DNA of 18,924 nt, taken from positions 1 to 18,924 of the forward strand of contig JAJXVP010000035.1 of NCBI GenBank assembly GCA_021782055.1, given 5' to 3'. Of this stretch, positions 1-6,798 are shown piece after piece. Source of the DNA: a bacterium. GTDB lineage: Bacteria; Spirochaetota; Spirochaetia; JABEVK01. The position numbers were made by a program, and so were the translations under genes. The notes beneath the pieces were generated by a model that searched no databases, was not told where the DNA came from, and saw nothing but the letters and a program-made list of their open reading frames with translations. Each line of letters starts with the position of its first letter. Positions within the stretch are counted from its first letter, which is position 1.

Positions 1-1
1 T

Positions 2-2722
2 ACCGGGGGCACTTGGCCCGGTCCTAGCATGACCGCTGACCCGGCAAACCCGGGTTGGTACTACTACGACATTCCCTCGGCGTACTTGCCGGTGGCCAAT
101 ACTCTGGCGTTTAAGTTCAACAGTGGGACCGAGCAAGACCTGCCGGGCCCCTACGCGACGACCGAGTGGTTTAATGGCACTGCCTGGTCGACGTCGAACC
201 CTGATGCCGCCGTTATTCCCGTGATTACCGCTTCGCCGGCGGGAGGAAAGTATTTGACGGCGCCTACCGTTACCTTAACAAGCACTCTCAGTACCGACAA
301 AATCTACTATACTCTTGACGGATCAACGCCTTCGGCTACAAGCACTCTGTATACGGGGCCCTTTGCGGTTCCTTCGACCTGCACGCTGTCAGCGATGGGC
401 GTCAATGCGCAAGGTGTCAGCGGTACACCTTCGACCTGGTCATTCACGGTAGATCCAACCCTGGACCTCCAGCCTCCTACGCTGGTGGCCAGTGTGGCCG
501 CCGGTAGCTACACCAACGGACAACTCGTTACCTTTACGATGACCGACAACAAAGCAGGCACCTCTACCGCCTACTACACCACGGACGGCTCGGTTCCTAC
601 CACTTCCAGTCCCGTTTATTGCACGGGAGACGCTGTGAGTGGCCTTTCTGGGGTTACGTTGAATATTAGCCAGACGACGCAACTCAGGTTTTTGTTGGTG
701 GATGCGGCGGGAAATCAAGCGACCACCAGTTTTATGTATATCATCGGCTATTCAGGAACAACAGACTTCCGCAAAGAAACCATTTACTTTCTGATCACCT
801 CACGGTTCTTTGATGGTGACCCTTCGAACAATTTACACTGCTGGAGTGATGCCCAGGCCAAAAACCCTGATTCTGACCCCGCTTGGCGTGGTGATTTTAA
901 GGGCCTCATCGAGAAGCTTGACTACATCAAGGCCCTAGGCTTTTCGGCGATCTGGATAACTCCGGTCGTCGAAAATGCCTCTGGTTACGATTATCATGGC
1001 TACCACGCCCTTAACTTTTTTCAAATTGATCCCCGTTTGGAATCGGGAGATACCACTTACCAAGACGTTATCAATGCCGTTCATGCCAAAGGGATGAAGC
1101 TCATTCAAGACATCGTACTTAACCATAGCGGGAATTTTGGCGAAGAAAATCTTTTCCCTCTGTTCAAGAAAAACTGGTCGCAGATTTATGATGCGAACCA
1201 TGCCGCGATCTCTATCAATGCAGATACTCCTGCCGGTTTGATCGACATCGCCCCCTCTGGGGTTTTGCCGGCGAGCTACGCAACGGATACTCCGACCAAT
1301 CAGTACAACGATCGGGAAACAGCAATGAAGACCGACGCTATCGACACCCACCATATTTATCACCATGAGCAATCCTTACAGTGGGAGGGTTACACGGTAG
1401 AGACAGGACAAATTGCCGGTGATTGCGTTGACTTGGACACCGAAAACCCCGTTGTGGCGACCTATTTACGGCAGGCCTATTACAAGATGATCGACGATGG
1501 GGTCGATGCTTTCCGCATCGATACGGTAAAGCACGTATCTCGGCTGACGCTCGATAAGGAATTCTTTCCGCAATTCCTTCAAAGGGCAGGTCAAGACGGC
1601 AATAGCCATTTCTTTATGTTTGGCGAAGTCGCGGCTTTGTACGAAAATGTGGTGAACTCGGGAATCCCTGCCATTAGCCCCTTCTTTTACACCTGGAACA
1701 CCGGGGACAGCTCTTTTGCCTGGGGGACTGACCCCAAGCTCAATTGGTCGCAACTGATTCAAACCCAACCGGTGGATTGGAGCTCGATTTGGAACTCCTC
1801 GGTCGATCAATCACGGCAAACGAACGAGGCTTCGACTTTGGCTTTTTGGAATGCCAACGATACGACGGCGAACCTCCCGTCCAGCAATAATGCTTTCCTG
1901 ACCGGGGTTACCTACCATACGCCTGATTACAGTCAATCGAATGGGTTTCATGTGATCGACTTCCCGATGCATTGGGCCTTTATTAATGCCAACAACGCCT
2001 TTAATATGGCCTTATCGGGCGACCAGCTGTACAACGATGCGACTTGGAACGTGGTCTATGTGGCCAGTCACGATTACTCTCCCGACCAGTCCCCGTCGAC
2101 AGAACGTTTTGCTCAGTCTCAAGCCACGTGGGCTGAAAACCTCGACTTGGAATTTACCTTCCGGGGAATACCTGCTCTCTACAATGGCGATGAAATCGAG
2201 TTTCAGAAAGGCGACCCGATTGATGTGGGACCCAACGCGCCGCTTTCGACGACAGGAAGAGCGTATTTTGGCGACAATATCACAGGCTCTGTGACGGCGA
2301 CTGGTTTTGGCAAGTATACCGGGGCGACAGGAAATGTTGCTCAGACGTTACAGTATCCGTTGGCTATTCATGTCCGCGAGCTGAACCTGATTCGTCGAGC
2401 CATTCCCGCTTTGCAGATGGGGGAATACCAGGCCTCAGCGCCTTATGTGTCGGGCAATCACCTAGCCTACATCCGCCGGTATACGGACGCCTCCACCGAC
2501 AGTTTGGCACTGGTAACAATTTCGGGGAACGCGACGTTTAGTCAGATCCCCAATGGGACCTATGTTGATGCGGTAACGGGTCACGTTAAAACGGTCACCA
2601 ACGGAACTTTAACGACACAGACATGTTCCGGGCAAGGGAACCTGCGGGTTTATGTCTACAACTCTTCTTTGACCCAGGCTCCAGGAAAAGTTGTCGATAC
2701 AACGGATATGTACTTTAACTAG
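2..2722 (+). CDS. Secreted alpha-amylase family GH13 protein with N-terminal starch-binding-like modules (5' partial)
   Basis: Hydrolysis of alpha-1,4-glucans (starch or glycogen), probably outside the cell. The frame is open to the window edge, so signal peptide and true start are missing; residue 1 here is the ATG at 29. The first ~60 residues (WPGPSMT, GWYYYDIP, WFNGTAWS, NP) look like a CBM26-type starch-binding module. Two beta-sandwich modules of the chitobiase C-terminal type follow (about 60-140 and 148-240; YYTLDGSTP and YYTTDGSVP). The GH13 barrel runs from about 247 to 790. Region I is DIVLNH (D361), region II is FRID with nucleophile D498, region III is FGEV with acid/base E533, and region IV is SHD with D682. 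All three catalytic acids are present. E533 to D682 is long, pointing to an extended loop. A C-terminal beta domain ends the protein. The stop overlaps the convergent flavoprotein gene by 8 nt. Fold and catalytic class are clear; exact specificity (amylase, pullulanase-like or transferase) is not. Confidence 0.88.
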   Translation, partial: TGGTWPGPSMTADPANPGWYYYDIPSAYLPVANTLAFKFNSGTEQDLPGPYATTEWFNGTAWSTSNPDAAVIPVITASPAGGKYLTAPTVTLTSTLSTDKIYYTLDGSTPSATSTLYTGPFAVPSTCTLSAMGVNAQGVSGTPSTWSFTVDPTLDLQPPTLVASVAAGSYTNGQLVTFTMTDNKAGTSTAYYTTDGSVPTTSSPVYCTGDAVSGLSGVTLNISQTTQLRFLLVDAAGNQATTSFMYIIGYSGTTDFRKETIYFLITSRFFDGDPSNNLHCWSDAQAKNPDSDPAWRGDFKGLIEKLDYIKALGFSAIWITPVVENASGYDYHGYHALNFFQIDPRLESGDTTYQDVINAVHAKGMKLIQDIVLNHSGNFGEENLFPLFKKNWSQIYDANHAAISINADTPAGLIDIAPSGVLPASYATDTPTNQYNDRETAMKTDAIDTHHIYHHEQSLQWEGYTVETGQIAGDCVDLDTENPVVATYLRQAYYKMIDDGVDAFRIDTVKHVSRLTLDKEFFPQFLQRAGQDGNSHFFMFGEVAALYENVVNSGIPAISPFFYTWNTGDSSFAWGTDPKLNWSQLIQTQPVDWSSIWNSSVDQSRQTNEASTLAFWNANDTTANLPSSNNAFLTGVTYHTPDYSQSNGFHVIDFPMHWAFINANNAFNMALSGDQLYNDATWNVVYVASHDYSPDQSPSTERFAQSQATWAENLDLEFTFRGIPALYNGDEIEFQKGDPIDVGPNAPLSTTGRAYFGDNITGSVTATGFGKYTGATGNVAQTLQYPLAIHVRELNLIRRAIPALQMGEYQASAPYVSGNHLAYIRRYTDASTDSLALVTISGNATFSQIPNGTYVDAVTGHVKTVTNGTLTTQTCSGQGNLRVYVYNSSLTQAPGKVVDTTDMYFN

Positions 2723-3974
2723 GTTTTTGGCCCTGGGGGGAAACCCTCAGGGCCAAGCCTGCTGACCACGCTGTGGCCCAACAAATTTGCAAGCTAAAGC
2801 CACCCGTAGGACGATCGAAATCTAACAGGTCACCGACGAGCGACAGGCCCTCGACTTTGAGGCTTTTCATGGTACGAAAGTCAACTTCTTTTAAGCTGAC
2901 CCCGCCCGAGCTGACCACCGCTTTGGAGGCATCCAGAAGTCGCCTAAAGGTTAACGGAAAGCCTTTGAGTAGACGACCGAGGCTTTGCCGCGCTTCTTTG
3001 GTGAGCTGCCGGCCCGGGACTTCAGGAAGCTGGGCCTGAGCTATGAGGCGTTGGACTAGCCGAGGAGGTAGCCAGGCACTGAGCAAACTCTTGAGCTGTC
3101 GGTTGGGGTTTTCGGTGATCAAGGCCACCAGCTGACGATCAACCTCGCCTCCGTCCCAGCGGGGAAAAAAATCAAGGCGTAGCACAAGTTCCCGACCTTG
3201 AGCTTGGGCTTCTCGATGCAAGGCCACCAAGCGGGTTGCGGCGTTAAGGACTAAGGGGCCTGAAAGGCCAACATGAGTAAACAGCAAGCGACCTGTTTCG
3301 GCAAAGACACGCTGGTTGTGCCAGGCTTCGAGGCGCACTTCGTCAAAACTTAAACCAGCCAAGTCCTGAACCCACTTTTCGGCGACGGCTAAAGGAACCA
3401 AAGAAGGTTCGGGGAGCCGTACAGAGTGCCCTGCCTCACGTAACCAGCGATAACCGTCGCCGGTTGAGCCTGTCGCGGGTAGGGAGGTCCCCCCCGTGGC
3501 GAGGATAACATGGTCGGCTAACAACGGGCCCCGGCGAGTTTGCACCCCGAGGCACCGACCCGTATCGAGGATTAATCCTGTCACTTCAACATGGGTTCGG
3601 ACAGAAACCCCCGTTTCAGCCATAAAGCTTTCTAGGACACTTAAAACGGACCTCGCGTCGTTGCTGGCGGGAAAAGCGCGGTTGCGATCTTCCACTTTAT
3701 AGGGCATGCCCCGTGAAGCAAAAAACTGTAAAGCGTCCGAAGAAGAAAAGCGGCTGAGCGGAGAAAGCAGATACTGACCAGCCGAACCATAAAAGGCCGC
3801 TAAACGGTGATTATCAGGCTCGGCATTGGTGAAATTGCACCGTCCGCCGCCTGTTAGTAGCAGCTTTTTACCTAAACTGGGATTCTTTTCCAAAAGGGTT
3901 ACGTGGTTGCCTTCGGCCGCTTTGGCCGCCGCCATCATCCCCGCAGGGCCTCCTCCCACCACCAAAATTTCCAT
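2715..3974 (-). CDS. HI0933/YhiN-type NAD(P)/FAD-dependent flavoprotein
   Basis: A 419-residue flavoprotein of the HI0933 family (YhiN; BaiN belongs to the same family), cytosolic, probably an oxidoreductase of unknown natural substrate. The N-terminal Rossmann dinucleotide motif is VVGGGPAG (about residues 5-12), followed by an acidic residue after the second strand (LLEKN). The family signature GKKLLLTGGGRCNFTN lies at about 35-50, and a second nucleotide-binding segment (ILATGGTSLPATGSTGDGY) near 160-180. The C-terminal block GGVSLKEV, then TMKS, then LVGDLLDFD, then GGFSLQ and AW, matches the family's FAD-contacting end. Length is normal. The start is the ATG at 3974, which follows a possible extended -10 box by only 6 nt with no Shine-Dalgarno sequence. 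The 3' end overlaps the amylase gene. Family assignment is secure; substrate cannot be read from the sequence. Confidence 0.9.
   Translation of the reverse strand: MEILVVGGGPAGMMAAAKAAEGNHVTLLEKNPSLGKKLLLTGGGRCNFTNAEPDNHRLAAFYGSAGQYLLSPLSRFSSSDALQFFASRGMPYKVEDRNRAFPASNDARSVLSVLESFMAETGVSVRTHVEVTGLILDTGRCLGVQTRRGPLLADHVILATGGTSLPATGSTGDGYRWLREAGHSVRLPEPSLVPLAVAEKWVQDLAGLSFDEVRLEAWHNQRVFAETGRLLFTHVGLSGPLVLNAATRLVALHREAQAQGRELVLRLDFFPRWDGGEVDRQLVALITENPNRQLKSLLSAWLPPRLVQRLIAQAQLPEVPGRQLTKEARQSLGRLLKGFPLTFRRLLDASKAVVSSGGVSLKEVDFRTMKSLKVEGLSLVGDLLDFDRPTGGFSLQICWATAWSAGLALRVSPQGQKPS
2727..2756. other. Strong inverted repeat just after the amylase stop, without a T-tract
   Basis: A perfect 9-bp stem (TTGGCCCTG at 2727-2735 with CAGGGCCAA at 2748-2756) encloses an inner GGG/CCC pairing and an AAA loop. 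It starts 5 nt after the amylase stop, inside the 3' coding end of the convergent flavoprotein gene. Neither strand has a T-run after the stem, so it is not a canonical intrinsic terminator. It could block 3' exonucleases on the amylase mRNA or mark a Rho-type end. The structure is seen; the function is inference. Confidence 0.45.
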
Positions 3975-3990
3975 AGGCGGAGAATACCAG
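3975..3990 (-). promoter_or_regulatory. Candidate extended -10 promoter of the HI0933-type gene, giving a leaderless mRNA
   Basis: On the minus strand TATTCT (3986-3981) is preceded by TGG, making an extended -10 (TGnTATTCT). Six bases then separate it from the ATG at 3974, so transcription starting 6-7 bases after the box would begin at or next to the A of the start codon. No good -35 is seen (only TTTTCA at a short 15-bp spacing), which extended -10 promoters tolerate. No Shine-Dalgarno sequence lies before this ATG. Confidence 0.45.
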
Positions 3991-4000
3991 AAGTTCAGCG

Positions 4001-4029
4001 TTGAAAAAAGGACTTCTTCGGTTTATCGT
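4001..4029 (+). promoter_or_regulatory. Candidate promoter of the cyclase-like gene
   Basis: TTGAAA (4001-4006), a 17-bp spacer, then TATCGT (4024-4029): 5/6 and 4/6 matches to the sigma-70 consensus at ideal spacing. The box ends 7 nt before the ATG at 4037, so the predicted transcript is leaderless or nearly so. If this promoter is real, an in-frame TTG at 4001 lies upstream of transcription and cannot be the start, which supports 4037. Confidence 0.45.
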
Positions 4030-4036
4030 GTTAAGC

Positions 4037-5506
4037 ATGAACCGTTTGTTGCTCGAAGAATCGTTAAGCCGATGTGCGGCTGAAATGGACTGGCCCGTTG
4101 ATACGGTGAGGAGTGCCTGGAGCCGACTCACGGCAACCGAAGAAAAACGTCGCTTAACGATGACGCCCGAGGTTGTGGCCGAAGTCATGGGGTTTGATCA
4201 GCAAACCGCCTTACGGTTTTTGTTGACGGGGCTGCAGGTTAACCTCTGGCAGGTGGAATGGCAGGTGTATCATCCTGTTTCCGGCTGGATCATTCATCGG
4301 GCGCCTAGTCTCGGGGAGCTCACGAGCGAACAATTGTATGATCCCTTTTCGAGAGAGAGTCTCGAACCAGATTTGGGGGTAAACATCCTCGTAGTTTTTC
4401 AACCGCATCGTCAGTGGGAAGACCCCTATGCTTCGGTTTGTGTCACGCCGACTTGGGCGACCTACCGGTACAAAAACCTAGCTTGGCCCTTTTGGGAGGA
4501 TGGCCAAGAAGACTTGCCTCCCCTTTCGTTCACCTCTCTTGCACCCTGGGAATTAGGAAAGCTAGAGCTCACGGTACAGCCGGGCGAAACCTACCGGGTG
4601 ATTAGTTTAGAAACCAGGTCTCAACTGACTATCCGCGTTGATGGCGAACCGGCGTTACCCGGTGAAAGCTTCATTTTAAAGATGATGAGCTACCGGGCGG
4701 TAAAAGCCCGAGAAAGCGGCGGGCCGCAATCCGTTGATTTAACTTTAGCGCCCGAGGGGTTCACGATAAAAGAGCTCGAGGCCGCTCCCGGACGCTTATT
4801 GCTCTGGATTGATAACCGTTCAGCAGTCGGTACCACCGTAGCGGTTTGGAAAGCTCCTGTTTTGAAAGGTCCCCAACCCTTGGTTCAGGTATGGAATGCC
4901 CGCTCGGTACTTAATGACACGCTGGCACGGCAGGTATTACTAGAGGGCCGTTTACCAGAAGGCTGTCGTCTTCGGGTGAGTGGGCAAGCCTTTATTTTCT
5001 TGGCTATGGAGAACTCTGCGCCGTTGATGGAAGAACGAGGGGATCGTGAGTTCTATCGCTTTCTCGCTGACGAAGTCAGTGACTCGACCAAGCTCTTTTC
5101 TAGCTTTGGAGGGTTCCTGTTTCACAAACAAATCGATACGCTTTCGTTCTGCTTTCCTGACGCCCTAGCGGCCGTAAGGGCGGCTTTGGTGTGGAATCAG
5201 CGTCATTCCGAGGCGGCTCTTTGGAAGATTTCGGTTTTTGCCGGAAGTATTTTGTTGACCGGGGGGCCGGGAATCTCTTTTTTTGGCTACCCAATCAATC
5301 TGGGGCGGAAGTTGCTCGAAAAAATTCAAGGTCCCGCCTTGTGGACTTCGCTGGCGGCCTTCAGCTATCCCGGTGTTCCCGAGGCGTTTCTAGAGTCGGG
5401 GTACCGGTGCGAACAACAGGCGATCAGCCTAAAGAACGCAGATCAACTGTCGTTAGTTTATGAGTGCCAACGCCCCGAAACCACAGACTCCGCTGATCAG
5501 GCCTAA
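4037..5506 (+). CDS. Protein with a degenerate class III nucleotide-cyclase-like C-terminal domain
   Basis: A 489-residue soluble protein with no signal peptide or membrane segment. The last ~150 residues (about 336-470) follow the layout of class III adenylate/guanylate cyclases: FLADEVSDSTKLF where cyclases have the first metal Asp, KQIDTLSFCF where they have KxxGDxxxxxF, and FFGYPINLGRKL (to L426) where they have FGxxVNxAxRL. The domain looks catalytically impaired: the glycine before the second metal Asp is gone, the transition-state Asn (N421) remains, but the Arg four places on is Lys (K425). The upstream ~330 residues (YHPVSGW, then HRAPSLGELT, then several beta-rich blocks) resemble the N-terminal regions found with cyclase domains in DUF5939-type proteins; that link is from memory and tentative. 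The start is taken at ATG 4037 rather than the in-frame TTG at 4001. The stop overlaps that of luxS by 4 nt. Likely a sensor or nucleotide-binding regulator rather than an active cyclase. Confidence 0.6.
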   Translation: MNRLLLEESLSRCAAEMDWPVDTVRSAWSRLTATEEKRRLTMTPEVVAEVMGFDQQTALRFLLTGLQVNLWQVEWQVYHPVSGWIIHRAPSLGELTSEQLYDPFSRESLEPDLGVNILVVFQPHRQWEDPYASVCVTPTWATYRYKNLAWPFWEDGQEDLPPLSFTSLAPWELGKLELTVQPGETYRVISLETRSQLTIRVDGEPALPGESFILKMMSYRAVKARESGGPQSVDLTLAPEGFTIKELEAAPGRLLLWIDNRSAVGTTVAVWKAPVLKGPQPLVQVWNARSVLNDTLARQVLLEGRLPEGCRLRVSGQAFIFLAMENSAPLMEERGDREFYRFLADEVSDSTKLFSSFGGFLFHKQIDTLSFCFPDALAAVRAALVWNQRHSEAALWKISVFAGSILLTGGPGISFFGYPINLGRKLLEKIQGPALWTSLAAFSYPGVPEAFLESGYRCEQQAISLKNADQLSLVYECQRPETTDSADQA

Positions 5507-5982
5507 TCTGGGTAACGAAGATTGGCGTCAGTGGCGTGGTTCAAAACTTCCGTAAGGAATTTGCGCGCCTCCCACTGGGCCATTTCAAGATTGTGGTCTT
5601 GCCAATTTCCGCATTCGGCCGCTTGGGCGCCGGGAACGTCCCCCTGAAAATTCAACACCCACTGATAAAATTCTTTCAACAGAGGAAGAAGGTCACGGCT
5701 GGAATGCTCCCCTGCGAAAAGTGCGTATAGGCCGGTGCGACACCCCATCGGTCCAAAGTAGACAGTTTTTGTCGCCCAAACCGGGTGTGAGCGCAAAAAG
5801 GTTGCCCCTAGGTGCTCAAGGGTATGGAGGGCAGGCACATCCATTACCGGTTCGCGATTGGGCTCCTTCATACGGATATCAAAGGTCGTGATTGTTTCAC
5901 TGCCGAATTTGTCCAGTCTTGAGACATAAATGCCGCGCAAAAGGCGCAAGTGGTCAATTTGAAAACTAGCGATTTTTTCCAT
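5503..5982 (-). CDS. luxS: S-ribosylhomocysteine lyase LuxS
   Basis: Cleaves S-ribosylhomocysteine into homocysteine and 4,5-dihydroxy-2,3-pentanedione, the AI-2 precursor; a cytosolic metalloenzyme. At 159 residues it has the normal length. The metal site is complete: HTLEH (H53, E56 as base, H57) and C124 in AAECGNWQDHN. The catalytic cysteine C81 lies in FGPMGCRTGLY. The ATG at 5982 is fixed by AAGGAG (5995-5990) at 7-nt spacing. Its first codons lie inside the 3' end of mtnN (17-nt overlap), so it is probably translationally coupled to MtnN, the enzyme that makes its substrate. The gene ends tail-to-tail with the cyclase-like gene, sharing stop-codon bases. Confidence 0.97.
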   Translation of the reverse strand: MEKIASFQIDHLRLLRGIYVSRLDKFGSETITTFDIRMKEPNREPVMDVPALHTLEHLGATFLRSHPVWATKTVYFGPMGCRTGLYALFAGEHSSRDLLPLLKEFYQWVLNFQGDVPGAQAAECGNWQDHNLEMAQWEARKFLTEVLNHATDANLRYPD

Positions 5983-6694
5983 GGGATAGCTCCTTAATTA
6001 ACTGACGAACGAGTTGGGCCGAACGCTGTGAGGCAAGCGGTAAAAACTCGTCAAAGGTCATGGGGGATTCTTTTCCGGCAACATCAGAAATCGCGCGGAT
6101 GACAACAAAAGGTATATGAAAGAGGTGACAAACCTGGGCAATGGCGGCACCTTCCATTTCGACTGCCGCCAGCTCGGGAAAGTTAACCCTCAGCCGTTCA
6201 ATATACTCTGGCTGATGAACAAAGGTGTCTCCGGAACCGATTTGGCCCAGGACTGTTTGAACTGTCTGGGGCAATTCTCCCGAGTCGTGAAGAAGGTCAG
6301 CACAACGGCGGGCGGTTTCGACTAACGTCTTATCGGAGGTAAATTGCGCGGGCAGACCCGGAACTTGGCCTAGGGCGTAGCCAAAGGCTGTGACATTCAC
6401 ATCGTGCTGAAGCAGCGTTGTGGCGACGAGAAGATCGCCAAAGGTCAAATGGGGTGCGAGGCCGCCGGCAGAACCGGTATTAATTATAACTTGAGGTGAG
6501 TATTTTTCACTTAAGAGGGTACAAGCCGTAGCGGCGTTGACTTTACCTATACCGCACTGGACAAGAACAACGGGGGTCTTGGATAGCTCGCCCGTCCAGA
6601 AGGTGAACTCACCCTTGGTCACAGGCAGGGGGTTTTCAAGCTCTTGCCGTAACAGTTTGACCTCTTCTTCCATGGCGCCGATAATACCAATCAT
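5966..6694 (-). CDS. mtnN: 5'-methylthioadenosine/S-adenosylhomocysteine nucleosidase (MtnN/Pfs)
   Basis: Removes adenine from S-adenosylhomocysteine and methylthioadenosine in the activated methyl cycle, supplying S-ribosylhomocysteine to LuxS encoded just downstream. The 242-residue protein begins with the family's typical IGIIGAMEEEV (E11). It carries INTGSAGG (about 71-78), GDLLVAT, HDVN, AVEMEGAA (catalytic E181) and RAISD (catalytic D204). The frame is open for 73 more codons upstream, but family starts and the lack of homologous-looking sequence place the start at ATG 6694. A TTGCCT/TATACT promoter lies immediately before it and no Shine-Dalgarno is visible. The 3' end overlaps luxS by 17 nt, so the two form one operon. 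Confidence 0.95.
   Translation of the reverse strand: MIGIIGAMEEEVKLLRQELENPLPVTKGEFTFWTGELSKTPVVLVQCGIGKVNAATACTLLSEKYSPQVIINTGSAGGLAPHLTFGDLLVATTLLQHDVNVTAFGYALGQVPGLPAQFTSDKTLVETARRCADLLHDSGELPQTVQTVLGQIGSGDTFVHQPEYIERLRVNFPELAAVEMEGAAIAQVCHLFHIPFVVIRAISDVAGKESPMTFDEFLPLASQRSAQLVRQLIKELSHGKNR
5990..5995 (-). promoter_or_regulatory. Shine-Dalgarno site of luxS inside mtnN
   Basis: AAGGAG on the minus strand, 7 nt before the luxS ATG and within the last codons of mtnN. It decides the luxS start and lets ribosomes ending on mtnN reinitiate. Confidence 0.8.
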
Positions 6695-6700
6695 GCGGCC

Positions 6701-6729
6701 AGTATAGGGGTTCGAACCTGCTAAGGCAA
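6701..6729 (-). promoter_or_regulatory. Candidate mtnN-luxS promoter with a palindromic spacer; predicted leaderless start
   Basis: Minus-strand TTGCCT (6729-6724), a 17-bp spacer and TATACT (6706-6701). The -10 ends 6 nt before the mtnN ATG (6694), so transcription should start about at the start codon. The spacer contains the perfect 10-bp palindrome GGTTCGAACC (6709-6718), placed where a bound repressor would block RNA polymerase. Promoter geometry is seen; operator function is inference. Confidence 0.6.
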
Positions 6730-6798
6730 CCGAAATTGGGGTAGGCCTGGGTGTGGGGCTGGAAAAAAGTGGAAATAATTGATAAAACCACTGATCGC

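Noticed and set aside
935..1372. Minus-strand open frame inside the amylase gene
   Set aside because: It lies wholly opposite a GH13 domain with intact catalytic motifs and has no ribosome site or recognisable fold.
6705..6725. GGTTCGAACC resembling the T-arm of a tRNA
   Set aside because: The flanking bases do not form a 5-bp T-stem on either strand and no acceptor or anticodon arm is found; it fits better as a palindrome inside the mtnN promoter.
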